A stretch of DNA of 64,000 nt from Thermanaerosceptrum fracticalcis. Its GTDB lineage: Bacteria > Bacillota > Peptococcia > DRI-13. Where the stretch lies: NCBI RefSeq assembly GCF_000746025.2, contig NZ_CP045798.1:1970501-2034500 (forward strand), given 5' to 3'. The position numbers and the translations under genes are program-made. Numbering within the stretch: position 1 is the first letter of the stretch; each line of letters starts with the position of its first letter. The notes under the pieces were generated by a model, which was given only the letters and a program-made list of their open reading frames with translations, did not search any database and was not told the origin of the DNA. Of this stretch, positions 54,035-62,957 are shown one piece after another.

Positions 54035-54787
54035 TTACAGAGGGATAACCACAGGAATCTCCTGGTATTTATTAATGACAACGGGAACAGCATAGACACT
54101 CTCCACATTTTCCGGGGTGATCACTTCAACCCCGCCGGCAGCAAAGACAGCGCCTTTTTTTAGCAACAAATACTTGTCGGCGAAACGAAGGGCCAGATTA
54201 AGGTCATGCATGGTCACAACGGCAGCAAGCCCCCGCTCTTTCACTACCTTCTTAATAAGTCTTGTCACTTCCACCTGGTTTCTCAGGTCCAGGTTGCTGG
54301 TAGGTTCATCGAAAAGGAGCAGGTCCGGCTCCTGGGCCAAGGCCCGTGCAATGACCACTTTCTGTAATTCCCCCCCGCTGAGTTCATCCAAATATCTCAG
54401 GGCCAAATCCTCCAATTCCAAGAGCTGCAGGACCTGGACTGTAATTTCCAGGTCTTTTTTGGTCACATCCCATTGGATATAGGGCTTGCGTCCCAAGAGC
54501 ACGGCATCAAAGACAGTGTTCCTGGGATTTTCCTGTTTTTGGGCCACATAGCCTACTCTCCGGGCCAGGGCATTGAGATTCAATTGTAATAAAGCCTCTT
54601 CCCCCAGGCAAATTATACCTCCCTGGGGCTTAAGGATCCTGTTCAGGCATTTAAGCAGGGTAGACTTCCCGGCCCCGTTAGTACCCAACACAGCTAAACA
54701 TTCCCCTTTTTCCAGAGCAAAGTTAACATTCTCCAGCACAGGACGGCTGGGATAAGAAAATTTTAATCCCTGCACAGACAAAATCAT
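54035..54787 (-). CDS. ABC transporter ATP-binding protein (FecE/BtuD-like)
   Basis: 250 residues. Walker A GTNGAGKST, Q-loop VAQKQ, signature LSGGELQKV and Walker B LLLFDEPTSNLD are complete, as is the switch HDLNLAL. The YVAQKQENPRNTVFDAVLLGRKPYIQW stretch is typical of the Fec/Btu branch. It overlaps the permease gene by four bases. Confidence 0.92.
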   Translation of the reverse strand: MILSVQGLKFSYPSRPVLENVNFALEKGECLAVLGTNGAGKSTLLKCLNRILKPQGGIICLGEEALLQLNLNALARRVGYVAQKQENPRNTVFDAVLLGRKPYIQWDVTKKDLEITVQVLQLLELEDLALRYLDELSGGELQKVVIARALAQEPDLLLFDEPTSNLDLRNQVEVTRLIKKVVKERGLAAVVTMHDLNLALRFADKYLLLKKGAVFAAGGVEVITPENVESVYAVPVVINKYQEIPVVIPL

Positions 54788-55887
54788 TTTCTCTGCGGCC
54801 CCCTTATCAGTAAGTAGAGGAAGAGAGGTGCCCCTAAAAAAGAGGTAACAGCCCCCACGGGCAGTACTACAGGATTAATTATGGTCCTGGCGGCGGTATC
54901 GGCAGCCAGGAGCAAGAGGGCCCCCAGTAAAGCGGAAGCCGGAACCAGGAAACGGTGATCGCCGCCAATAATGCGCCGCGCCATTTGCGGCCCCACTAAC
55001 CCGATAAAGCCAATAACCCCCAAGAAAGAAACAACAACAGCAGTAATCAGGGAAGAAACAAACATACCGCCCAGGCGCACTTTTTCCACATTAACACCTA
55101 AACCCTTAGCCCCTTCTTCTCCGCTGTCCAGGGCATTATAATCCCATGTCCGGGTCATGAAGTAAACCAGGGAAAAGAAAACAAGTAAGGCCATCAGGCC
55201 CACTTCCCGCCAGGAAGCTCTGCCTAAATCCCCAAAAGTCCAGAAAACAACGGCGGCCACTTTTACATCTTGGGCAAAATATTGGATAACGATGGTACCG
55301 GCGGAAAAAAGGGAACTTATGGCCACACCTGCCAGGACCATAGCTTCCGGAGAAAAAGACCTCAACTTGGCCAGGGTCAGGATGGCCAGGGTTGCCGCCA
55401 TGGCAGAAATAAAGGCTGAGAAGGTCACCAGATAGGGATTATTAATAATTACTGCATCAGTGCTGGTGCTCTGGAAGCTGCCGGCACCCAGGACAATAAT
55501 AGCAATATTGGCCCCAAAGGCTGCAGCACTGGCAATACCCAGGGTTGAAGGGGAAGCCAGGGGGTTTTTCAGGTTGTTCTGCATTACACAGCCTGCCACA
55601 GCCAAACCGGCACCGGCTATCACACCTGCCAGAACCCGGGGCAGGCGGATATTCCAGATTACCACATGGGAAACACTGCTTCCCTGTCCCAGCATAGCCA
55701 GGAAGATCTGATAAGGATTAAAAGCAATGGCCCCGGCATTGATAGCAGCTAGGGACAGCAGCACAATCAGAAATAACAATAACAACAGCACAATTTTTTT
55801 CCTGCCCGTATACCGGATGTAGCCCCGGGTAATGTAGGAAGTTTCTGCACTATTTGTCATGTCCTTCAGTCCTTTAATCTTCGTCAT
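54784..55887 (-). CDS. ABC transporter permease (FecCD/BtuC-like)
   Basis: 367 residues with about nine or ten spans. FecCD motifs: IRLPRVLAGVIAGAGLAVAGCVMQNNLKNPLASPSTLGIASAAAFGANI and GFIGLVGPQMARRIIGGDHRFLVPASALLGALLLLAADTAAR. A start at 55887 (ATGA overlap with the methyltransferase stop) is preferred over a longer frame that runs into that gene. It works as a homodimer with the ATPase. Confidence 0.92.
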   Translation of the reverse strand: MTKIKGLKDMTNSAETSYITRGYIRYTGRKKIVLLLLLFLIVLLSLAAINAGAIAFNPYQIFLAMLGQGSSVSHVVIWNIRLPRVLAGVIAGAGLAVAGCVMQNNLKNPLASPSTLGIASAAAFGANIAIIVLGAGSFQSTSTDAVIINNPYLVTFSAFISAMAATLAILTLAKLRSFSPEAMVLAGVAISSLFSAGTIVIQYFAQDVKVAAVVFWTFGDLGRASWREVGLMALLVFFSLVYFMTRTWDYNALDSGEEGAKGLGVNVEKVRLGGMFVSSLITAVVVSFLGVIGFIGLVGPQMARRIIGGDHRFLVPASALLGALLLLAADTAARTIINPVVLPVGAVTSFLGAPLFLYLLIRGPQRK

Positions 55888-56705
55888 ACTTTCCACCAGA
55901 CATAGGCAAATTTGGCCCTCACCTGTTCTGTCACCAGACCAGCTTTTTCCCGCTTTTGCAAAAAACTTTTGATATACTTGCTTTGTCTCTCTGAGGGGCC
56001 GCCCGGCAAAGGCAAAGCAGAAACGTAGTAAGTATAGGCCTCCTCCAAAGTAAACCTGTTTTCCCACTGGCTGTCCCAGTAAGTTATTTCAGGATAGTAA
56101 CCCATCAGCCAGAGGATGTTGCAGCAGCAAGAGAGCCCTTTCCCCTGTTTATGCTGATCCCAGCCAGGCAGCAGTTCCTTCGCCAAAACATCGCGGATGC
56201 TTTCCTCCCTTTTGGCGAAAGTGCTCATAAAACAATAGCCTCTGCTGGCCCTAATCATTTTCTCCAGGGCTTTTTTACTGTTCACGGCAGGGCACATGGA
56301 GGCAAAGACTAAATCAAAACCTTTCTCCCAGTTCAGTTCTTCCAGGGAGACCTGGCCCCAATCCAGTTTGAAAAAGAAGAGATTCTCCACTTTTTCCTTT
56401 TTTTTATTCTCTTCAGCAAAGGCCAGCATTTTGGCAGAAATGTCAAGAGCGGTAACTTCCTTGCTCCGTCTGGCCATTTCCACGGCATATTTGCCGGGTC
56501 CACAGCCTATATCCAGGACAGAGCTTTCCGGGGTCAGCAACCCTTTTTCTGTTAACAGGGAAAGGAGCTTCAACAGGCGTTCCTTTCCCTCCGTTCCCTT
56601 ATAAACATGGGTGCCGAAATGATCAGCCCTGCCGTCCCAGAAGGATTCACTCTCCTGCCCTCCCGGCCCTGACCTCCATAAGCTGTCATAATAGGCTATA
56701 TCCAT
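55884..56705 (-). CDS. SAM-dependent methyltransferase, class I
   Basis: 273 residues. Motif I VLDIGCGPGKYAVEMARRSKEVTALDIS is near residues 83-110, then FDLVFASMCPAVNSK. The substrate is unknown. It starts two bases after the FmdE stop, ahead of the transporter genes, so all five genes probably form one operon. Methyltransferases in such metal-transport operons are often poorly understood; a role in modifying a metallophore is one guess. Confidence 0.85.
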   Translation of the reverse strand: MDIAYYDSLWRSGPGGQESESFWDGRADHFGTHVYKGTEGKERLLKLLSLLTEKGLLTPESSVLDIGCGPGKYAVEMARRSKEVTALDISAKMLAFAEENKKKEKVENLFFFKLDWGQVSLEELNWEKGFDLVFASMCPAVNSKKALEKMIRASRGYCFMSTFAKREESIRDVLAKELLPGWDQHKQGKGLSCCCNILWLMGYYPEITYWDSQWENRFTLEEAYTYYVSALPLPGGPSERQSKYIKSFLQKREKAGLVTEQVRAKFAYVWWKV

Positions 56706-56707
56706 CT

Positions 56708-57235
56708 TTAAAAACCCCGGCTGTAGTCTTGAAAACAATCAAGACACACCTTTTTCCCATCCTGGATCCTTGCTTTCCCTTCATGGACACCCTCACCACA
56801 GCTTTCGCAGACTAATGTAGCAAACAGCCGGGCTTTCTCCGGCAGGGGAAAGTGGGGTTTTTTGAAGTCAAAGAGCTCTTCCAGTTCTGCCTGGAGGATA
56901 TATTCCTGGCGTTTATCCCTCTCTATTTCCTCTCGGAAAGGTTTTAAGACTATGCGCAACCCCTGGCCAGTTTTCCGGCTGAAAAAGGTAAAGGCCTGTT
57001 TGCCCGTACCCCTGTAGATAAGGTTCCCCTTACCCAGGCTGCATCCTGTAAGGACCTGGATGGCATCGACGCCGCAGGCATCATTTTCCGTAACACAAAC
57101 GATTTCTTCATCCCGGGAAAAAGTAATCCCCATCTTGGCCATGGCCCCTTCTACAGCCCTGACCCCAATGGCCAGGCCGGGGCACTCATGCCCGTGGAAA
57201 CTTACTGCTTTTTCCCATAACTTTAGATCCGTCAT
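56708..57235 (-). CDS. FmdE family protein with C-terminal Zn ribbon
   Basis: 175 residues. The FmdE domain has SFHGHECPGLAIGVRAVEGAM at the start and VTENDACGVDAIQVLTGCSLGKGNLIYR, which hold the metal-binding His and Cys residues. A C-terminal Zn ribbon follows, CESCGEGVHEG...KVCLDCF. The family is named for a subunit-like protein of formylmethanofuran dehydrogenase, but in bacteria it goes with metal transport and Mo/W enzymes. It is the first gene of the transporter operon. Confidence 0.9.
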   Translation of the reverse strand: MTDLKLWEKAVSFHGHECPGLAIGVRAVEGAMAKMGITFSRDEEIVCVTENDACGVDAIQVLTGCSLGKGNLIYRGTGKQAFTFFSRKTGQGLRIVLKPFREEIERDKRQEYILQAELEELFDFKKPHFPLPEKARLFATLVCESCGEGVHEGKARIQDGKKVCLDCFQDYSRGF

Positions 57236-57263
57236 AAACTTCTTCCAACCCCTTTCATATTCT

Positions 57264-57330
57264 TAAAAAAAAAATAAAGCCATAAAAAGTCGACCTGACG
57301 CTTCCTGCGCCATTCCAACCTTCATGGCTT
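57264..57330 (-). promoter_or_regulatory. Structured leader and terminator before fmdE
   Basis: On the minus strand AAGCCAT (57330-57324) pairs with ATGGCTT (57283-57277), enclosing a second stem TGGCGC/GCGTCA with loop AGGAA. A run of ten T follows, 29 bases before the fmdE start. Further upstream GTCTG and CAGAC can form another hairpin. The multi-stem layout suggests a regulated attenuator; I cannot match it to a known riboswitch class. Confidence 0.5.
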
Positions 57331-57446
57331 ACTTTTTTTGTATTGCAAAAGTCATAAGTTTTGTTGCGGAACCTTCTTGGCCCCTGTCTGTTTTTCATTG
57401 TAAATCAGACGCCAAATTTTGTCTAGTTTTTAATCAATGACATAAT

Positions 57447-58046
57447 CTATAAAATCTTCCCAGCATACCCTTCATAAATCAGTCTGACCCCGGCCAGCAG
57501 GCCTTCCTCGTTTTCAAGGGCCTCCAGGTTATAAAGAAAAGCTTGGGCCATACTGCGCAAAGGCAGATACAGCACATCCCCCTCCCGGAAGGGCAGCCCT
57601 CCCATTTCCCCTGTTACATCTTCAGAAGATGCTGAATCCTTAAGAACACGGAAGGTTTTCTCCCCTTCTTTCACTAAAACCTTTTTTTCAAAACGTTCCA
57701 AGATAAAGCCCCCATCTTCTGTGGACTTTCTAATTTTTAAATCCAGGAGCCCTTCCAGAGCATCAAGGGGTACATAAGTAACGCCTTCTACCAAACGGGG
57801 AGGGCTTGCGGCAGAAAAAATCTTGCCTTCCGCCATATAGGCTGACGCACCGAAAAAGAGGGCGCTTTCCCTTTTCTGGAGGGCTTCTGCTGCCGCAAAA
57901 GTCACAGGGAAAGAGGCCAGATAAGTCTGGGTGGTGGAACTGCTGCCCACAGTTTTGGTTATATCAAGTAAAACAATGAATTCATAGGTCCCAGGTGTAT
58001 CGCAAAAAACGTTGATGCTGCTCTGCCCTTTATTGACCATATCCAC
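57447..58046 (-). CDS. Stalk (copper amine oxidase N-like) domain part of a frameshifted binding protein
   Basis: This frame starts inside the end of the binding-protein frame. Coding-like sequence begins about ten codons before the ATG (EGSRFRVD), so it is more likely the C-terminal continuation of that protein after a one- or two-base shift in a GAGAGGG stretch near 58060. It shows an Ig-like start (SSINVFCDTPGTYEFIVLLDI) and two stalk-type segments (VEGVTYVPLDALEGLLDLKI, REGDVLYLPLRSMAQAFLYN). Alone, it would lack a signal peptide and a good ribosome binding site. Confidence 0.55.
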   Translation of the reverse strand: MDMVNKGQSSINVFCDTPGTYEFIVLLDITKTVGSSSTTQTYLASFPVTFAAAEALQKRESALFFGASAYMAEGKIFSAASPPRLVEGVTYVPLDALEGLLDLKIRKSTEDGGFILERFEKKVLVKEGEKTFRVLKDSASSEDVTGEMGGLPFREGDVLYLPLRSMAQAFLYNLEALENEEGLLAGVRLIYEGYAGKIL

Positions 58047-59164
58047 GCGGAAGCGGCTGCCCTCTCAGTTACAGGAGCTCCTTCTTTTTTGCTTTCTGAT
58101 GATCCCGACAAGGAAGACGCCTGTCCTGTCGGCGCAGGGACATTTGCCCCGGCCGCCGGGGCTGTTTCTTTGACTTCTCCCGGTTTCTCCGCCTTTTCTT
58201 CCAAGGAACCATAAACTTCAGGATAAATTATCTGGGCCAGGTAAGCCAGGGCCTGGGGATATTCCAGAGCAGGGTTGTATAAAAACCACCTGGGCGGCAG
58301 GTAATGGACTCTGCCCTCCTTAACAGCTTTCAGCTTCTGGAAGGAAGGATTGCTGCCCAAGTCAGCCTGGATTCTTTCTTTGATTTCCGGCAGACTCCCC
58401 ATGACCGTAACCACAATGACATCGGGGTTTTCTTCCACCACTTTCTCCAAACTGAAGGGACTGCGGGTATGATAAGTTTTTAGGGGTATGCTACCCGCCG
58501 CAATATTTTCCGCACCCAGGAGCTTCAGCATACCTCCGGTAACGCTGGTTTCATTTTCTACGGTTATTTCCCGGGCTGAAGCATAAATAATCAAGGCTTT
58601 TTTCTTTTTCTCCGGTTTCTTTTCCACAATTTCCCCGATTTTTTGCTCCAACCCTTTATTAATTTCTTCGGCTTTCTGGGGATTGCCCAGGATTTTTCCC
58701 ATTAGTTTCACTTTTTCCATAGTATCTTGATGAGTCCGCATATTTAAAAGCAATAAAGGTATCCCGCTGGCTTCCAGAGCCGGCCCCAGATTTTCGTGCA
58801 TGGCCGTCCGCCCGATGACCAAATCAGGTTTAAGGGCTGTCAGTTCCTCCAGGTTAAGATTGGCAATATGGCCCAGAGGCTTGGCAGCGAAGGCTTCCTG
58901 GGGAATGTACTGGGCCGTGGAAGGACGACCGATGATTTTGCCCCCTAAAGCATAATAGATGCTGATATAGTCATCGGATAAGATTACCACCCGCTCGGGT
59001 TTTTCTTTGATTTTCACTTTTTTACCGGTATCATCGGTGATTTCCAGAAAAGCAGCTGAAGAAGCCGTTTCCTGCTTTTTGCCGCAACCGGCCAGGGCGG
59101 AAACCAAAAAGGCAATCAATAGAATAAGAGCTATGGTTTTCTTTTTATTCATGTTTATAGCCAT
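57959..59164 (-). CDS. ABC transporter substrate-binding lipoprotein (BtuF/FecB-like), probably frameshifted at C-terminus
   Basis: 401 codons as read. Lipobox VSALAGC. The binding fold shows ITDDTGKKVKIKEKPERVVILSDDYISIYYALGG and LNLEELTALKPDLVIGRT to about residue 305. A Pro/Ala/Ser/Gly linker follows (EKPGEVKETAPAAGANVPAP). The last 40 residues look like out-of-frame sequence, and the stalk-like domain lies in the next frame. GGAGG lies eight bases before the ATG at 59164. It follows the CobN-like gene, and its cognate permease may be the one at 54784. Confidence 0.82.
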   Translation of the reverse strand: MAINMNKKKTIALILLIAFLVSALAGCGKKQETASSAAFLEITDDTGKKVKIKEKPERVVILSDDYISIYYALGGKIIGRPSTAQYIPQEAFAAKPLGHIANLNLEELTALKPDLVIGRTAMHENLGPALEASGIPLLLLNMRTHQDTMEKVKLMGKILGNPQKAEEINKGLEQKIGEIVEKKPEKKKKALIIYASAREITVENETSVTGGMLKLLGAENIAAGSIPLKTYHTRSPFSLEKVVEENPDVIVVTVMGSLPEIKERIQADLGSNPSFQKLKAVKEGRVHYLPPRWFLYNPALEYPQALAYLAQIIYPEVYGSLEEKAEKPGEVKETAPAAGANVPAPTGQASSLSGSSESKKEGAPVTERAAASAWIWSIKGRAASTFFAIHLGPMNSLFYLI

Positions 59165-59197
59165 TCCTTTCGCCTCCTAATTCATGAAGGGTCTTTT

Positions 59198-62100
59198 TTA
59201 TAACCCGTCTTCGATATCCCCTTCTCCTTCCAGATATACCTGATAAAGGAGAGATCTTTCTTCCTCACTGGCTTGCCAGTAACCCCTCTTATCGTATTCC
59301 AGCATAGTTTCCAAAAGGTCTTGATAGGCAAAGGCATTGTTTTCTTTCATCCTTTGCCTCATTCTTTCGTCAGCCACGTAAGTCTTGTGGAGCTCCCGGA
59401 ACACCCACTGCCTCACTTGACCGGTAGTGGCCGCCAGCCCCAGGATATTTAAAAAGCGCTTGGCAATTTCTTGGCCTCCCCGGGAGGGATGCTTAAGCAT
59501 AGCTTCGATCCAGCGGGGATTTAAGAAACGGGTGCGCACCCCCCTGTCGATGGCCTGGTCTGCCTTTTCCGTTTCCACCGTCTCCCCTGTGGTATCGGTG
59601 ATGAAAATTTCCGGTGGCCGGCCCTTTACGCTTTTTACGGCCTGGGCCAAACCCCCCAAAAATTCATAATAATGGTCCAGATCCGTAACTTCATACTCAT
59701 GGCTGGACCTAATTTGCCCCACCACATCCACCGCTTCCAGCTGCCGGGCATAAAGATCGGGCATAGGGGTACCCCGGAAATTTTCACTGTATACATTCCG
59801 TAAGCTGGCAAAAAAGGTCTCCCCTAACTGCTCTTCTCTCTGCCAGTTTTTGGTTTCCAGGAGTTTGGTTACTCTGGTGCCGTATTCACCCTCCTGGGGC
59901 CCGAAAATCCTGGCCCTGGCCAACTCCCGGGCTTTTTCTTCGCTGAAGCCCTTTTCTAAGAGCAAAGCCTGGAGCCTGCGGGTATGGGCTAAAAAATAAT
60001 TCATTTCCTCGGGTTCATCCCGCAAGGACAGTTCATATAAAAGATTGTTCAAATCATGGATCAGCTGGGGAAACATGTCCCGGAAAAACCCACAAATATT
60101 GATCACCACATCAATGCGGGGACGCCCCAGTTCTTCCAGGGGAATTATTTCATAAAGGGTCTGGTACAGACTTTTCCTTCCCCGGAAGCGAATTCCCAGA
60201 TAGTGAAGGATTTGCCCGATAGTTTCCCCTTGGGTTCGGGAAGTTTCCAGTCCCCAAAGCACCACCGCCGTACTCTGGGGAAAGACCCCGTGGCGGCGCC
60301 GGTATTCCTCCCATGTTTTGCGGGCCAGGGCCCCCCGGCGGCAAGCTATTTCCCCGGGAATTAAGCGGGGATCAAACTGATACAGGTTGTAGCCTGTGGG
60401 GAAAATTTCCGGATTCTTAAAGCAGTCCCCCGCCAGTTTAGCCGAGAGGTAGCAGCCGGCCAAGGCTTTTAACAAGCCTTGCCCTTCATGATTTTTGCAG
60501 GCCTCCTCTTTGGCCTTGAAACCTGTCTGTAAAGCTTGTACTATTTCTTTTTTGTGTTCCTCCGGATAACCAAAATCTTTTGGCAGTTTACCTTCCCGGC
60601 AGAAAACTTGCACCAATCTCTGGGCTTCTCCCGCCAGTGAAGCCAGTTGTGCAGTTGCCCCAGACTCCATGAGCCCCTCGTAATCCAACCCTTGGGCTTC
60701 AGCCAAAAGGCGGGAAAGGGATTTTTGCCCCTCCCTGTCATAACGCAGGACGTATTCCATATAATGTCTGCCTTCTTCTTCCCCGTAACCCTGGCCGAAA
60801 ATATGGAGACCTAAAGGGATGAGGGCCCTTTTCATACGGTAAAGTGCCTTTTCCAGTTGAGGCAAATCCTCGGCCATGATTCCTACCTGACGGGCCCTTT
60901 CTAAAAGAAGTTCCTTGATTTCCTCACACTTGCCTGGACTCAAAGAGCGGGCTTCCCAGTATTCGTGAAGCAAAGCCTCCAGTTGGCTGTACTCCCCGTA
61001 AAGTTGGCTTTCCCCGAAGGGCGGAGGTTGATAACCCACCAATAGGGCATGGGAACGCCTTTTGGCCGCCATGGCTTCAGCCGGGTTTCCCGCATAATAC
61101 AGGTAGATATGGGGGATCTCCCCCAGACACAGATCGGGGAAACAGGAACCGGACATGCCGCACTCCTTGCCCGGCAAGAATTCCAAAGTACCGTGGGTCC
61201 CCACGTGGATAATGACATGGGCCCCGAATTCTTCCCTCAGCCACTGGTAAAAGGCCAGATACTGGTAAGGAGGGGGTAGGTTTTCATCATGGTAGACTTT
61301 TTCCGGGTTTTCATGGACCCCACGGGTAGGCTGAAGGCCGATAAAAACATTCTCCAGCACCACGCCGGGCAGTAAAAAGTTCCCGTCCGCCGTCATAACC
61401 TCCCCGGGGGCTTTTCCCCATTCTTTTTCCAACCGAGAAAGAGGCACAGGACCCTGATATTTTTCCAGAAAAGACTGCACCGGATAGAGGATATAACCCC
61501 TTTCCCGGTAATCCCTGTTCCAGCGGGGTGAGTTTACCAGCCTGTCCGGAGCAAATATTTCCCTCAATTCTTGGGCCGTCAGTACCTTGGTACGATAGCC
61601 CCCTTCCTGGAGATACTGAAGGAGGTTGGCCACCGAGGCGAAAGTATCCAGAAAAGCACCGCCGAAAATACTGCCTTCTCCCGGCGGGTAGTTATAACAA
61701 ACAATGGCCGCCTTTTTCTCCCCGCGCGGGAGGCTCTGTAGCTTAAGCCAGCTCTGGACATGTTTTTTTAATCTTTCTACCCTTTCGGCAATTATGTCAA
61801 TTTCTTTTAAATCAACATCGTCCTTCTCCTGATGGGTAAGGCGCCCGATCCCGCCCACAGGATAAGTGAGAATGCTGCCGTCCAGTTCGGGAAGCATGAC
61901 AGAAATGAGGAATTCACTGCTGTTAATCCCCTGTTTTGCCTCCTCCCATTCTTTAATCTCCCGCCTGTTCATAAAAAAGGGATGCAAAACAGGTACATCA
62001 AGTCTTTGCAAAAACTCTACCCCGGCCTGGGCATCTCCTCCCATGGGTCCTGCCCCCAAACGGAAAGACAAAAGATTGAGGAGGAGCCGGGGCTTTCTTT

Positions 62101-62929
62101 CTCCCCCCTCCTGCAGGATCTTTTCCAGACCCCTGATTTCCCTGCCGGTAAAGGAGGTCAGGGCCACCGGCAGCACATTGGCTATCTGGCTTAGTTCCGT
62201 CCTGATTTTATGTACTGCAGGTCCTGTCCGGGCCGGATAATTATGGCCGTAATAGAGGAGGGCAATGACAGGTTTCCCCTGTTCATAGCCCCAACGGGCA
62301 AAATAAGCACGGGCATCAGGGAAAGTCTCCCTTGTCAAGGGATCCATAATACTTACAGGATCCGCTGTCTGAGGATTACCGGGCCGAGGCAGGTAAGTCA
62401 GGGAGCCGTACTCCCGCAACAGCAGCAAAAGAAAGTTTCTAATATTTTCTTCGCCGGCAAAACGCCAGTATTCCAGAAGACGCAAATAATTGCGCAAATC
62501 CCTCAAAATACCTATCGGCATCAGGGAGGCGGCCTTTTCCCCTATTTCCATCATTTTTTTCATCTTGGCCAACGAGGCCTCTCCCCCCTCACCGGACATC
62601 CTGGACCCATCCAAACGCCCCAGCCGGAGGAGACTGCGGATCCCCGAATTTTCCCCGCCAAAAGGTACGATAAACCCCCGGAAAGCTTGAGCCCGGTTTA
62701 AAAGATAAGCCTGGAGTTCACCGGGTGCCCCCATCAGGTCCAAGATCAAAAACCGGGAGGCATCCAGGGCCTGGTTTAACTTCTCCTTCTTGGCGGGCGG
62801 AAGTTTCTTCTCACCGTTAAATAGGTGAAGTCGGAAGGCCCCGGGATATTGACTAAGGAGCTTATCCCTGACGATGACCAGGTCCTCCAGGGCTGCATAA
62901 GAAACAGTAACAACCGTTATCTCTACCAA
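59198..62929 (-). CDS. cobN: CobN/ChlH-like metal chelatase large subunit
   Basis: 1243 residues. The CobN/Mg-chelatase H family inserts Co or Mg into a tetrapyrrole ring with an AAA+ motor partner. Seen: HPFFMNRREIKEWEEAKQG, NYPPGEGSIFGGAFLDTFAS, REEFGAHVIIHVGTHGTLEFLPGKECGMSGSCFPD (metal-site His/Glu), PAEAMAAKRRSHALLVGYQPPP and ETSRTQGETIGQILHYLGI. The start is TTG 62929 after GGGGGGTG. No CobST is nearby; the ChlD-type gene upstream is the probable motor. The real metal (Co, Ni, Mg) is not determined. Confidence 0.9.
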   Translation of the reverse strand: MVEITVVTVSYAALEDLVIVRDKLLSQYPGAFRLHLFNGEKKLPPAKKEKLNQALDASRFLILDLMGAPGELQAYLLNRAQAFRGFIVPFGGENSGIRSLLRLGRLDGSRMSGEGGEASLAKMKKMMEIGEKAASLMPIGILRDLRNYLRLLEYWRFAGEENIRNFLLLLLREYGSLTYLPRPGNPQTADPVSIMDPLTRETFPDARAYFARWGYEQGKPVIALLYYGHNYPARTGPAVHKIRTELSQIANVLPVALTSFTGREIRGLEKILQEGGERKPRLLLNLLSFRLGAGPMGGDAQAGVEFLQRLDVPVLHPFFMNRREIKEWEEAKQGINSSEFLISVMLPELDGSILTYPVGGIGRLTHQEKDDVDLKEIDIIAERVERLKKHVQSWLKLQSLPRGEKKAAIVCYNYPPGEGSIFGGAFLDTFASVANLLQYLQEGGYRTKVLTAQELREIFAPDRLVNSPRWNRDYRERGYILYPVQSFLEKYQGPVPLSRLEKEWGKAPGEVMTADGNFLLPGVVLENVFIGLQPTRGVHENPEKVYHDENLPPPYQYLAFYQWLREEFGAHVIIHVGTHGTLEFLPGKECGMSGSCFPDLCLGEIPHIYLYYAGNPAEAMAAKRRSHALLVGYQPPPFGESQLYGEYSQLEALLHEYWEARSLSPGKCEEIKELLLERARQVGIMAEDLPQLEKALYRMKRALIPLGLHIFGQGYGEEEGRHYMEYVLRYDREGQKSLSRLLAEAQGLDYEGLMESGATAQLASLAGEAQRLVQVFCREGKLPKDFGYPEEHKKEIVQALQTGFKAKEEACKNHEGQGLLKALAGCYLSAKLAGDCFKNPEIFPTGYNLYQFDPRLIPGEIACRRGALARKTWEEYRRRHGVFPQSTAVVLWGLETSRTQGETIGQILHYLGIRFRGRKSLYQTLYEIIPLEELGRPRIDVVINICGFFRDMFPQLIHDLNNLLYELSLRDEPEEMNYFLAHTRRLQALLLEKGFSEEKARELARARIFGPQEGEYGTRVTKLLETKNWQREEQLGETFFASLRNVYSENFRGTPMPDLYARQLEAVDVVGQIRSSHEYEVTDLDHYYEFLGGLAQAVKSVKGRPPEIFITDTTGETVETEKADQAIDRGVRTRFLNPRWIEAMLKHPSRGGQEIAKRFLNILGLAATTGQVRQWVFRELHKTYVADERMRQRMKENNAFAYQDLLETMLEYDKRGYWQASEEERSLLYQVYLEGEGDIEDGL

Positions 62930-62957
62930 AATTTACACCCCCCTGATAATGCTGTAT

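Noticed and set aside
57264-57330. Molybdenum-cofactor riboswitch before fmdE
   Set aside because: The gene context would fit, but I could not match the conserved Moco sequence elements; it is reported only as an unassigned structure.
58060-58075. A TGA just upstream of the stalk-domain frame, considered as a third selenocysteine codon
   Set aside because: The frame before that TGA (RIIRKQKRRSSCN) does not look like protein, while the other frame carries the binding-protein linker. A frameshift explains the region better.
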